Origin: Sulfitobacter sp043557345
Lineage (GTDB): Bacteria; Pseudomonadota; Alphaproteobacteria; Rhodobacterales; Rhodobacteraceae
Assembly (NCBI RefSeq): GCF_043557345.1
Contig: NZ_JBIFFV010000003.1
Span: forward strand, 248,001-312,000
Reading direction: 5' to 3'
Length of the DNA: 64,000 nucleotides
Part shown: positions 42,525 through 51,228 of the stretch, piece by piece
Position numbering within the stretch: position 1 is the first letter of the stretch
Layout: every line of letters begins with the position of its first letter
Translations under genes and position numbers: made by a program
Notes under the pieces: generated by a model
Told to the model about the DNA's origin: nothing
Seen by the model: the letters and a program-made list of their open reading frames with translations, nothing else
Databases searched by the model: none

Positions 42525-45224
42525 TTACGCCGCTGCGGTCAAGGCACGGGCGGGCAGTTGCACCCGGAAGGCCGTGCCGGGCACATCGCGCAGGAAGCTG
42601 ATCTCTCCGCCCAAGCGGCACATGATCTCACGGCAGATGGCAAGGCCAAGCCCCGCGCCATCGCCCTCCCCCGTGATGCGCGAGAACTTCTCGAAAATCA
42701 GCGCCTCTGACCCTGCGTCGATCCCATGGCCGTTGTCGACAAAATCAATCACCAGCCCCTGCGCCGTCACCCGCGGGGTGATCACCAATTGTGGGTGATC
42801 GGCGGCGCAGTATTTACGGGCGTTGGTGACGAGGTTGATAAAGACCTGCACCAGCCGGTCGAGATCGCTGGTCAGCACGATATCCTCGGCCTGCGGATCA
42901 CGCAGCACTTTGAGCGGCCGCGTGGCCCCCGCCTGCGCCGTGGTCACCGCCAGATCCAGCAGATCACGCAGGTTGCCCTCGCGCTGGTTCAGCGTCACCT
43001 GCCCGTTCTCCAGCACCGAGAGGTCCAACAGGTCATCCAATAGCCGCGTCAGGCGGATCGTCTCGCTATGGATAATCGTGGCATAGCGGTTCTTGTCGGC
43101 GTCCGTGAGACCGGGCGCATCGCGCAGGATCTCGGAAAACGAGCGGATCGAGGTCATCGGCGTGCGCAATTCATGGCTGATCTGGCTGAGGAAACTGTCT
43201 TTTTGCAGCGACAGCTGCGTCAGCTTCTCATTCGCCGCGCGCAGCTGCGCCGCCGTCTCGGTCAACTCGCGGGACTTGGCCTCCAACTGGCTGGAATACT
43301 CCAGCATCTGCGCGGATTCGTCGGCCACGGCCAAAAGGTCTTGGACCGAGACCGAGGCTCCGCCGACGATCTGCGCCACCATTGCATGGGCCGTGGCCGC
43401 CCCGACAGAGGCCGCCAACTCCCGCTCCAGCGCCTGCACGAATCGCGGCGTGGGCTCCGGCAGACGCTGCCCCTGCCCTTGCCGCTCGGCCTCACGGGTG
43501 AAAAAAGCCTGCGCCTCCGTTGCGCCCAAGATACGCTGCGCCATGATCATCAGGTCTTCGCTGCCCGCGACCGAGGCCGTCCACCCCCGCGCCGGGCCGG
43601 AATGGTCAAAGACATTGACGAATTGCGCGCCCTGAAGCCGCTCCAACGGTGTGGGGAAGCTAAAGAGAGACACGACCACGAAAACCAGCGCGTTGAGCGC
43701 GAGGCTCCAGACCACCGCATGCACCGTCGGGTCGATCCCCGGCAGTCCGAAAAGCGCCTCGGGCCGCAGCCAAGCGAGGCCCCAAAGCCCCTGCTCCAAA
43801 GTCGCGGTCGACAGGGCCACATCCGGGCCGAAACTCGGCAGCAACATGGTAAAAACCCAAAGCACAAAGCCCGTGCCCAGCCCGCAAAGCGCGCCGGTCC
43901 GCGTGGCCCCGCGCCAGAGCACCCCGCCCAGCATCGCGGGCAGAAACTGCGCCACCCCACCGAAAGAGATCGTGCCGATCGCTGCCAGCGCCCCGCTGCC
44001 GCCCGAGGCGCGATAATAGAGATAACCCAAGCCCACCACGCAGAAGATCGACAGCCGCCGCGCAAGGATGACGATATTGCGCACATCCCCCGACTGCGTC
44101 GCACCATCGCGGCGCAGGGCCAACCAGATCGGCATGACAATATGGTTGCTGACCATGGTCGAGAGCGCCAGCGTGGCGACGATCACCATCGAGGTCGCCG
44201 AAGAGAAACCGCCCAAGAAAGACAGCATCGCCAGTCCGTTTTGCCCTTGGCTGAGCGGCAGGCTCAGCACGAAAAGATCGGGGTTCGCGCCTTCGGGCAT
44301 CAGGTCCAGCCCCACCACCGCGATGGGCACGACGAAAAGGCTCATCAGCATGAGGTAAAGGGGGAAGGCCCAGCTTGCGATTTGCAACTGCCGCTCGTCG
44401 TCGTTCTCGACAACCATGACTTGGAACATGCGCGGCAGGCACAAAAGCGCGGCCCCCGAAAGCACGGTCAACGCGGCCCAACGGCTGCCCTGCACCTCCC
44501 ATTGGCCGATGGCGGAGGCGTCTATCCGGGCCAAAGTCTCGCCCAAGCCGCCGGCCAGCCCCCAGATGACGTAGACCCCCACCGCCACCAGCGCCAAGAG
44601 CTTGACCACCGCCTCCACCGCGATGGCGATGACCACGCCGTGATGCCGTTCGTTTACGGTCAGGTTCCGAGTGCCGAAAAGCACGGTAAAGAGCGTCAGC
44701 CCCGCTGCGACCCAAAGCGCCGCCTGCCCCCGGTTGATCACATCGCCCCCTGCCTCGGCCAGCGGCACGTCGGCGGCCGCGAAGATCGACAGCGACAGGA
44801 TAACCGATTGCAATTGCAGCGCGATATAGGGCGTCACACCGATCACGGCCATGACCGTCACGACGATCGCCAGCGTGTTGTACTTGCCGTAGCGCGATGA
44901 AATCAGGTCCGCAATCGAGGTGACGCGATGGCTTCGCCCGATCCGCACCAAACGCCGCAGCCCCCACCACCAGCCGATCATCACCAGCGAAGGGCCGAGG
45001 TAGATGGTCACATATTCCAGCCCCGAGCGCGCCGCATATCCCACCGCGCCGTAAAAGGTCCAAGCGGTGCAATAGATCGACAGCGACAGGGTATAAACCA
45101 GTGGCGAGCGCAGCAGCCAGCCGCCCTGCCCGCGCAGCGCCGCGCGTTCGGCGGCGAAGGCCACGATGAACAGCCCCGCCACATACATCAGGCAGACCGC
45201 CACCAACTGGTTGAGCGACACCAT
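42525..45224 (-). CDS. Sodium:solute symporter-histidine kinase fusion
   Basis: This 899-residue protein joins an SSF transporter-like domain with about 13 transmembrane helices (residues 1-525), a linker with a STAC-like helical region (about 550-640) and a histidine kinase (about 650-899). The phosphorylated His684 is in FLSQISHELRTPM, the N box is INLVTNARKYC, and the G boxes are FVDNGHGIDAG and GAGLGLAICREIM. CbrA/CrbS-type proteins of this shape sense nutrients such as acetate, histidine or other carboxylates. It is encoded with a small membrane protein and a response regulator on the same strand. Confidence 0.95.
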   Translation of the reverse strand: MVSLNQLVAVCLMYVAGLFIVAFAAERAALRGQGGWLLRSPLVYTLSLSIYCTAWTFYGAVGYAARSGLEYVTIYLGPSLVMIGWWWGLRRLVRIGRSHRVTSIADLISSRYGKYNTLAIVVTVMAVIGVTPYIALQLQSVILSLSIFAAADVPLAEAGGDVINRGQAALWVAAGLTLFTVLFGTRNLTVNERHHGVVIAIAVEAVVKLLALVAVGVYVIWGLAGGLGETLARIDASAIGQWEVQGSRWAALTVLSGAALLCLPRMFQVMVVENDDERQLQIASWAFPLYLMLMSLFVVPIAVVGLDLMPEGANPDLFVLSLPLSQGQNGLAMLSFLGGFSSATSMVIVATLALSTMVSNHIVMPIWLALRRDGATQSGDVRNIVILARRLSIFCVVGLGYLYYRASGGSGALAAIGTISFGGVAQFLPAMLGGVLWRGATRTGALCGLGTGFVLWVFTMLLPSFGPDVALSTATLEQGLWGLAWLRPEALFGLPGIDPTVHAVVWSLALNALVFVVVSLFSFPTPLERLQGAQFVNVFDHSGPARGWTASVAGSEDLMIMAQRILGATEAQAFFTREAERQGQGQRLPEPTPRFVQALERELAASVGAATAHAMVAQIVGGASVSVQDLLAVADESAQMLEYSSQLEAKSRELTETAAQLRAANEKLTQLSLQKDSFLSQISHELRTPMTSIRSFSEILRDAPGLTDADKNRYATIIHSETIRLTRLLDDLLDLSVLENGQVTLNQREGNLRDLLDLAVTTAQAGATRPLKVLRDPQAEDIVLTSDLDRLVQVFINLVTNARKYCAADHPQLVITPRVTAQGLVIDFVDNGHGIDAGSEALIFEKFSRITGEGDGAGLGLAICREIMCRLGGEISFLRDVPGTAFRVQLPARALTAAA

Positions 45225-45514
45225 CAGCGCGGCCCGTCCGGCTGCGCTGCATCCTCACCCGAGACCACATCCCGCGTCCGCCGCCAAAGCGCCCATGTCC
45301 CCAAGATCAGCAGCGCCCAAACCCCAAAGAGATAGCGCAGCGCCACGCTCATCGGGATGGTCGGTGCCGTGGGGTCCGGGCTGTCCGCTGGCACGGGCCA
45401 GAGCAGCGGCACCATCCACAGCATCAACCCCAGAAACGGCAGCAGGCGCACCGCATCCATCATCCGCCGCTGACGGTAGCCGCGTTTTTCCAGAAAGATC
45501 GGCCTACGGGGCAT
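45224..45514 (-). CDS. Small membrane protein preceding the SSF-kinase
   Basis: This 96-residue protein has a basic start (MPRRPIFLEKRGYRQRRMMD) and two transmembrane segments (about residues 22-42 and 57-80). Its stop overlaps the start of the SSF-kinase gene (ATGNTGA-like overlap at 45224), so both are translated together. It lies six bases after the response regulator stop. It may act as a subunit or accessory of the SSF-kinase. Family not recognised. Confidence 0.75.
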   Translation of the reverse strand: MPRRPIFLEKRGYRQRRMMDAVRLLPFLGLMLWMVPLLWPVPADSPDPTAPTIPMSVALRYLFGVWALLILGTWALWRRTRDVVSGEDAAQPDGPR

Positions 45515-45520
45515 GGCGGA

Positions 45521-45889
45521 TCAACTGGCGATCAGGTCGCGCACCGCGTCGAGCATTTCGGCATTCGAAAACGGCTTGGTCATGAAGCGGCTGACGCCCG
45601 CCTTTTCGGCCATGGCACGGTCCCGGCTCTGGCCCCGCGCGGTCAGCATCAGCACCGGCAACGCGCCGGTTTCGGGGTCACCGCGCAGCTCGTCCAATAT
45701 CTCGAAACCGCTTTTGCCCGGCAGCATCACGTCGAGCATCACCAGATCCGGCGATGCCTTACGGATCACCTCCACCGCCCCCGACCCATTGGCCAAGGTC
45801 TCCACACGCCAGCCCTCTTGGCTTAGCAAAAAGCGGATGGCCTCGGCGATATTCACCTCGTCCTCCACCAGAACTACGAGTTTGCTCAT
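45521..45889 (-). CDS. Single-domain response regulator
   Basis: The ATG at 45889 gives 122 residues starting MSKLVVLVEDEVNIAEAIRF; a longer frame to 46066 lacks support. The receiver domain is complete: acidic pocket VEDE (residues 8-11), phospho-acceptor Asp53 in LVMLDVMLPG, Thr in MLTARG and Lys105 in MTKPF. There is no output domain, so it acts through protein contacts or in a phosphorelay. It lies upstream of the SSF-kinase in one unit and is its likely partner. Confidence 0.94.
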   Translation of the reverse strand: MSKLVVLVEDEVNIAEAIRFLLSQEGWRVETLANGSGAVEVIRKASPDLVMLDVMLPGKSGFEILDELRGDPETGALPVLMLTARGQSRDRAMAEKAGVSRFMTKPFSNAEMLDAVRDLIAS

Positions 45890-46005
45890 CGGCAAAAAGT
45901 CTCCCCCTCGGTGTGCGGCCGCCCCGTCTTGCTGCGGGGTCTCGCGCACCGGGGGGAGCATGCATCGGTTTGCCAGCCCTGTCAAAAACTGCCTTCCGCG
46001 CGGCC

Positions 46006-47298
46006 TTAGATCCCCTCGCGCAGGATCGAAGGCTCGCGCCGCGCGCGGCATCCTTCGACCGGGCAAATGCGACAGGTCGCCCCCACCGGCTGCGCAGGCG
46101 CCGCCCCCGAGGGCACCGGCAAGAGCAGCATGACCGACTGGCTCAGCGGCGGCGTGTTATAGGCGGCGGCGGCCTGCACCTCACAGGTGGCAATCGCCTC
46201 GAACTGCGCCTGCCCGCGCCCCATCTGCATGACGCGGGATTTCATCACCAACCCCGGCTGCCCCTGCACCGCAAAGAGCGGCCAAAGCGGGCAGCAGGCG
46301 CCAAAGCGCGGCACGGTGAAACCTTCGACCGACTTGGCGAATGTGACGCTGCCAGAGCGGTCACAAACCACCAGCCCCGCGCCGAGGTCGGGCAGTGAGG
46401 CCAAGCGCCGCAGCACCCGGCCCATCGGTTGATCGAGTGCCCGCGCCAGTTCGGCAGGGTCATGCCCCGCCTCCGCCGTCGCCCGCTCCAGCCTTGCCAA
46501 AGGCAGCGCCGCCGCGTCGCGGGCGATCTGTTGCAACACTCCCGTCGCGATATGCTGCGCGGCCTTGGTTTTAAGCGTTTCGGCCTGTTCGACCAGCGCC
46601 GCAATCGCCGCCTGCGGGGCGCGCGCCTCTTCCAAAGGGTCGAAACGGTAGTCATGCGCGGCGAGGAAACTCTCAACCTCGGCCTGTGGCGAATGAGCGA
46701 CCTCTCGGGTCTCGGCGGCATTGTCGAAATAGGTCACCAGCGCTTGCGCGCTGTCGGACAGGCGGCGGCTGTCTTGGTGGATATTGGCGTGAAACCTGTC
46801 GCGCCACTCGGCCTGCAAACTGTCCGTTTCGGCCAGAATAGCGGCGGTAGAACGGATCGCCGCGGCGGTACTCAATAGTTCGTGCATGGAGGTGGCAAGT
46901 TGCGGATCATGGGCCAGACGGTCCGAGAGCGCCTCGACCGTCTGCTCCAGCGCCGCAATGCGCCGCTGGCTGTTGGCCAGCACCTTGGCCCAGCCCGGAA
47001 ACCGCCCCGCGAATTCATCCGCCCGGTCGCCCTCGGGCCCGGTCAGCCCCGCATCCTCTGCCGCCTCGCGCAGTGTGGCGATCAGCGCGGCTTCGGCCCC
47101 TTCGGTCAGCGCCTGCGGCTCGACCCCAAGCGCATGGGCGATATTGAGCAAGAGCTTTCCGCCGATTCTGCGCCGATTGTGTTCGATGAGGTTAAGATAG
47201 CTGGCCGAGATGCCGCTTTGCTGCGCAAGCTCGGCCTGTTTCAGCCCCGCCATCACACGCCGCTCACGAATGCGGCTGCCGGTCAGACCCTCACGCAT
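46006..47298 (-). CDS. XRE-family short-chain fatty acyl-CoA regulator (ScfR/PccR-like)
   Basis: This 430-residue protein has an N-terminal helix-turn-helix (about residues 8-65: SRIRERRVMAGLKQAELAQQ then SGISASYLNLIEHNRRRIGG) and a long C-terminal domain with conserved cysteines in RFGACCPLWPLF and in GATCRICPVEGCRARREPS. This architecture is that of the ScfR family (PccR, RamB, MccR), which bind short-chain acyl-CoA and control propionate, acetate or methylcitrate genes. Its target here is not shown; the adjacent response regulator and divergent ABC transporter are candidates by position. Confidence 0.88.
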   Translation of the reverse strand: MREGLTGSRIRERRVMAGLKQAELAQQSGISASYLNLIEHNRRRIGGKLLLNIAHALGVEPQALTEGAEAALIATLREAAEDAGLTGPEGDRADEFAGRFPGWAKVLANSQRRIAALEQTVEALSDRLAHDPQLATSMHELLSTAAAIRSTAAILAETDSLQAEWRDRFHANIHQDSRRLSDSAQALVTYFDNAAETREVAHSPQAEVESFLAAHDYRFDPLEEARAPQAAIAALVEQAETLKTKAAQHIATGVLQQIARDAAALPLARLERATAEAGHDPAELARALDQPMGRVLRRLASLPDLGAGLVVCDRSGSVTFAKSVEGFTVPRFGACCPLWPLFAVQGQPGLVMKSRVMQMGRGQAQFEAIATCEVQAAAAYNTPPLSQSVMLLLPVPSGAAPAQPVGATCRICPVEGCRARREPSILREGI

Positions 47299-47532
47299 GG
47301 GACGTCCTGGCCCTATGTTTCGCCCGTTGTTTCAAGGCCTTTCTGCGCCGCAATATCATATTCTTTACAATCCTCCCGGCAGTATTGCGAATATATTTAC
47401 AAAAAAATCGTTTCGATCAAGCGCCTTATTGATCGGTTTTCATTTTCCGCGCCATAGTTTCTTTGCACTATTGCGTGTTGTGGCATCGGGGGGAGGTTCC
47501 GCTGCCGCGACTTACAAAAAAGGGAGGACTTC
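47299..47532. promoter_or_regulatory. Divergent promoter region between the ScfR-like gene and the ABC transporter
   Basis: The 234-nt gap is AT-rich for this genome. It holds TATTGCGAATA (near 47385-47395) and TTTGCACTATTGCG (near 47462-47475), which resemble the TTTGCAAA half-sites described for PccR-type regulators. The likeness is loose. Promoters for both genes should be here. Confidence 0.4.
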
Positions 47533-48879
47533 ATGTCGTTTACGAAACTGACACGCCGCGGACTTATCCAGACCGGCGCGGTTGCCGGTGCAGGGTTGGC
47601 GCTGCCGACCTATCTGCGCGCGGAAAATCACGCGGGCTTTACCAACGCCCCCACGGGCAGCACCGTGACGCTTGGCTTCAACGTGCCCCAGACCGGCCCC
47701 TATGCCGAAGAAGGTCTGGATGAGCTGCGCGCGCAGGAGCTTGCGGTCGAACACCTCAATGGCGGGGGCGACGGCGGCATGATGAACACCTTCAGCTCCA
47801 AGGCGCTGAAAGGGAACGGCATTCTGGGCAAGAAGGTCGAATATGTCACCGGCGACACCCAGACCAAATCCGACGCCGCCCGCGCCAGCGCCAAGTCGAT
47901 GATCGAAAAAGACGGCGCGGTGATGATCAACGGCGGCTCGTCCTCGGGCGTGGCCGTGGCGGTGCAAGACCTTTGCCAATCGGCGGGCGTGATCTTCATG
48001 GCGGGTCTGACCCACGCCAATGACACCACCGGCAAGGACCGCAAGGCCAATGGCTTCCGGCATTTCTTCAACGCCTATATGTCCGCTGCCGCCCTCGCCC
48101 CGGTGCTGAAAAACGCCTATGGCTCTGAGCGTCGCGCCTATCACCTGACCGCGGATTACAACTGGGGCTGGACCCAGCAGGAATCCATCGCCGCCGCGAC
48201 CGAGGCGATGGGCTGGGAGACCGTGGAGAACGTGCTGACGCCGCTCGCCTCGACCGATTTCTCCTCCTATATCGCGCCGGTGCTGAACTCGGGCGCCGAC
48301 GTGCTGGTGCTGAACCACTACGGCGGAAACATGGTGAACTCGCTCACCAACGCGGTGCAGTTCGGCCTGCTCGACAAAGAGGTCAACGGCAAGAAGTTCG
48401 AGATCGTCGTGCCGCTCTACTCCGAACTGATGGCCGCCGGTGCCGGGGCCAACGTGCAGGGGGTTATCGGCTCGATGAACTGGAACTGGCAGCTGCAGGA
48501 TGAGGGGTCGAAGGCCTTCACCAAATCCTTTGGTGAGAAATATGGCCGCCCGCCCTCGAACTCGGCGCATACCTGCTACGTGCAAACGCTGCTCTATGCC
48601 GATGCGGTGGAACGCGCAGGCTCGTTCAACCCCTGCGCCGTGGTCGAGGCGCTTGAGGGCTATGAGTTCGACGGTCTGGGCAACGGGCCGACGCTCTACC
48701 GTGCGGACGATCACCAGTGTTTCAAGGACGTGCTCGTGATGAAGGGGGCGGAGAACCCGACCAACGAATACGACACGCTGGAGATCGTCGAACAGACGCC
48801 CCGTGCACAGGTCGAATATGCCCCCGATCACCCGATGTTCGCGGGCGGTGATCTGGGCAAATGCAACCCCGGCGCGTGA
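47533..48879 (+). CDS. ABC transporter substrate-binding protein, branched-chain amino acid type
   Basis: This 448-residue protein starts MSFTKLTRRGLIQTGAVAGAG, with a Tat-like twin-Arg signal and a likely cut after YLRA. The body is a periplasmic binding protein type I fold: TVTLGFNVPQTGPYAEEGLD, AVMINGGSSSGVAVAVQD and FNAYMSAAALAPVL. It leads a five-gene operon that also encodes two permeases and two ATPases, so it should deliver the ligand. Ligand not known; amino acids, amides or urea are options. The ribosome site AGGGAGGACTTC precedes it. Confidence 0.92.
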   Translation: MSFTKLTRRGLIQTGAVAGAGLALPTYLRAENHAGFTNAPTGSTVTLGFNVPQTGPYAEEGLDELRAQELAVEHLNGGGDGGMMNTFSSKALKGNGILGKKVEYVTGDTQTKSDAARASAKSMIEKDGAVMINGGSSSGVAVAVQDLCQSAGVIFMAGLTHANDTTGKDRKANGFRHFFNAYMSAAALAPVLKNAYGSERRAYHLTADYNWGWTQQESIAAATEAMGWETVENVLTPLASTDFSSYIAPVLNSGADVLVLNHYGGNMVNSLTNAVQFGLLDKEVNGKKFEIVVPLYSELMAAGAGANVQGVIGSMNWNWQLQDEGSKAFTKSFGEKYGRPPSNSAHTCYVQTLLYADAVERAGSFNPCAVVEALEGYEFDGLGNGPTLYRADDHQCFKDVLVMKGAENPTNEYDTLEIVEQTPRAQVEYAPDHPMFAGGDLGKCNPGA

Positions 48880-48895
48880 TCCGCTGACATCAGAT

Positions 48896-48953
48896 GGCGC
48901 GCGGGCCTGATCCTGCGCGCCCTTTTTATCGCTGCAAGCGGCAAGGCCGCTTG
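48896..48953 (+). other. Two hairpins between the binding-protein gene and the permease genes
   Basis: GGCGCGC (48896-48902) pairs with GCGCGCC (48915-48921) and is followed by TTTTT (48923-48927). A second hairpin CAAGCGGC/GCCGCTTG is at 48935-48953. The first is a partial terminator that would give more binding protein than permease, a common set-up in ABC importers. Confidence 0.65.
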
Positions 48954-48971
48954 TAAACGCTTCCCTTACAG

Positions 48972-50009
48972 GTGGGGACCATGGACGCAATCCTTCTGCA
49001 AATACTCAACGGCCTCGACAAAGGCTCGGCCTATGCGCTCATTGCGCTCGGGCTGACGCTGATTTTTGGCACCCTTGGCGTGGTCAATTTCGCCCATGGG
49101 GCGCTTTTCATGATCGGGGCCTTCTGTTCGGTCACGCTGCAACGCATTCTGACGCTGAGCGTCGAGACCATCGACGAGACCAAGAAGGATTTCCTCGGCA
49201 ATCCGCTAAAGGTCAAAACCCCCTATGTCGAACAATGGTTCGGGCCGGAAACGGGACAGGCGATCATTGACTGGTCGGTGCCGCTGGCGATCCTCTTTGC
49301 GATCCCGGTGATGCTGCTGATTGGCTTCATCATGGAACGCGGACTGATCAAGCACTTCTATAAGCGTCCCCATGCGGACCAGATCCTCGTGACCTTCGGC
49401 CTTGCCATCGTCCTGCAGGAAGTCGTCAAATATTTCTACGGCGCAAACCCGATCCCCACCCCTGCGCCGCAGGCTTTCGTGGGCAGCTTCGATTTTGCCC
49501 CGCTTTTGGGGTTGGACACGTCTTTAGCCTACCCCTATTGGCGCTTGGTCTACTTTGGCTTTTCCACCCTCATCATCGCTGCGGTTTTTGCTTTCTTGCA
49601 ATTCACTACCTTCGGCATGGTCGTCCGCGCCGGCATGGCGGATCGTGAGACCGTGGGCCTTCTGGGCATCGACATCGACCGCCGCTTTACCATCATGTTC
49701 GGCATTGCTGCCGCCGTGGCGGGGCTTGCGGGCGTGATGTATGCGCCGATCAACTCGCCGAATTATCACATGGGCATGGACTTTCTGGTGCTGAGCTTCG
49801 TCGTCGTCGTGGTCGGCGGCATGGGCTCGCTGCCCGGCGCAGTGCTGGCGGGGTTCCTTTTGGGCATCCTCGAAAGCCTCGCATCCATGAATGAAATCAA
49901 AAACATCATCTACGGTATCGACCAGATCATCATCTACGTCGTTGCCATCGTGATCCTGCTGGTCCGCCCGCGCGGTCTGATGGGGCGCCGCGGCGTGATG
50001 GAGGAATAA
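48972..50009 (+). CDS. Branched-chain-type ABC transporter permease (LivH-like)
   Basis: This 345-residue inner-membrane protein starts MDAILLQILNGLDKGSAYAL and has the LivH marks LTLIFGTLGVVNFAHGALFMIG and GMADRETVGLLGIDIDRRFT. About eight hydrophobic segments are seen. An insert of about 45 residues (ETIDETKKDFLGNPLKVKTP and after) in the first periplasmic loop is longer than in E. coli LivH. It lies three bases upstream of the LivM-like gene. It forms the channel with LivM. Confidence 0.94.
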   Translation: MGTMDAILLQILNGLDKGSAYALIALGLTLIFGTLGVVNFAHGALFMIGAFCSVTLQRILTLSVETIDETKKDFLGNPLKVKTPYVEQWFGPETGQAIIDWSVPLAILFAIPVMLLIGFIMERGLIKHFYKRPHADQILVTFGLAIVLQEVVKYFYGANPIPTPAPQAFVGSFDFAPLLGLDTSLAYPYWRLVYFGFSTLIIAAVFAFLQFTTFGMVVRAGMADRETVGLLGIDIDRRFTIMFGIAAAVAGLAGVMYAPINSPNYHMGMDFLVLSFVVVVVGGMGSLPGAVLAGFLLGILESLASMNEIKNIIYGIDQIIIYVVAIVILLVRPRGLMGRRGVMEE

Positions 50010-50012
50010 GAC

Positions 50013-51218
50013 ATGTTCGGACTGGAAAAACGCGATACGCTTCTCTTGGGGGTCGTGATCGTTCTCACGCTCTTCGCCCCCTTCATCCTCAACCCCTTTC
50101 CGGCGGATTCGGGCCTTGCACAGTTCAACGCCGGCTACCCCGACCTGATGCAACGCTTTGTGATCTTTGGCATCTTCGCCATCGGGTTCAACATCCTCTT
50201 CGGGTTGACCGGCTATCTCTCCTTTGGCCATGCGGCCTTTCTGGGGGTCGGTTCCTACTCTGCCGTCTGGATGTTCAAACTGCTCAGCTACAACGTCGTG
50301 CCCGCGCTGGTACTCGCCGTCATCATGGCCGGGCTGTTCTCGGCACTCATCGGCTACATCAGCCTGCGGCGCTCGGGCATCTACTTTTCGATCCTGACAC
50401 TGGCCTTCGCGCAGATGTCCTTCAACCTCGCCTATTCAGTGCTGACGCCGATCACCAATGGTGAGACGGGGCTGCAGATCTACACTTCCGATCCGCAATA
50501 CCTCCAATCCGTAGATGCGCCCAGCTTCCCCAATCTTTTCGGGGCGGCGATGAACTCCTCGACGACACTCTTCTTCGGCGGTTGGACCTTCACCTTCTCG
50601 GTCGGCTACTACTTCTGCGCGGTCTTCCTGATTCTCGCCTTCTATCTGGCGATCCGCATCTTCCGCTCGCCCTTCGGCATGATGCTGCGGGCGGTGAAAT
50701 CGAACCAGCAGCGGATGAACTACACCGGGTTGAACACGCGGCCTTATACGCTGGCGGCCTTTGTCATCTCGGGCATGTATGCCGGGCTTGCGGGCGGTCT
50801 GCTGGCGGCGATGGACCCGCTGGCGGGGGCCGAACGGATGCAGTGGACCGCCTCGGGCGAGGTGGTGCTGATGACGATCCTTGGCGGCGCGGGCACGCTC
50901 ATCGGGCCGGTGCTGGGCGCGGGCTTCATCAAGTATTTCGAGAACATCTTCGCCAAGATCAACGACAACGTGCTGCACGGCTGGTTCGCCTTCATGCCCG
51001 ACGGGATCGAAGACGCGATGGTCGCGATCATTCACCCCTTCGTCGGCAAGGGCTGGCACCTGACGCTTGGCCTTCTGTTCATGCTGGTCGTGATCTTCCT
51101 GCCCGGTGGGCTGGTCGAGGGTGGGCAACGTCTGGGCCGGGTCTTCCGCCGCCGGGACAAGAACGCAGGCTCGGTCGAGGCCGACGCCGCCCAACAACGC
51201 AGCGAAGCCGCGGAATAG
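50013..51218 (+). CDS. Branched-chain-type ABC transporter permease (LivM-like)
   Basis: This 401-residue inner-membrane protein shows the LivM pattern: FGIFAIGFNILFGLTGYLSF, GHAAFLGVGSYSA, SLRRSGIYFSILTLAFAQM and MLRAVKSNQQRMNYTGLN, where the last is the ATPase-contacting loop. About nine transmembrane segments are seen and the C-terminal tail is charged (GRVFRRRDKNAGSVEADAAQ). It pairs with the LivH-like permease and is followed by the ATPases. Confidence 0.94.
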   Translation: MFGLEKRDTLLLGVVIVLTLFAPFILNPFPADSGLAQFNAGYPDLMQRFVIFGIFAIGFNILFGLTGYLSFGHAAFLGVGSYSAVWMFKLLSYNVVPALVLAVIMAGLFSALIGYISLRRSGIYFSILTLAFAQMSFNLAYSVLTPITNGETGLQIYTSDPQYLQSVDAPSFPNLFGAAMNSSTTLFFGGWTFTFSVGYYFCAVFLILAFYLAIRIFRSPFGMMLRAVKSNQQRMNYTGLNTRPYTLAAFVISGMYAGLAGGLLAAMDPLAGAERMQWTASGEVVLMTILGGAGTLIGPVLGAGFIKYFENIFAKINDNVLHGWFAFMPDGIEDAMVAIIHPFVGKGWHLTLGLLFMLVVIFLPGGLVEGGQRLGRVFRRRDKNAGSVEADAAQQRSEAAE

Positions 51219-51228
51219 GAGAGACATC

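Noticed and set aside
43068..44900. 610-codon plus-strand frame opposite the SSF-kinase
   Set aside because: Antisense shadow of a gene with clear transporter and kinase motifs.
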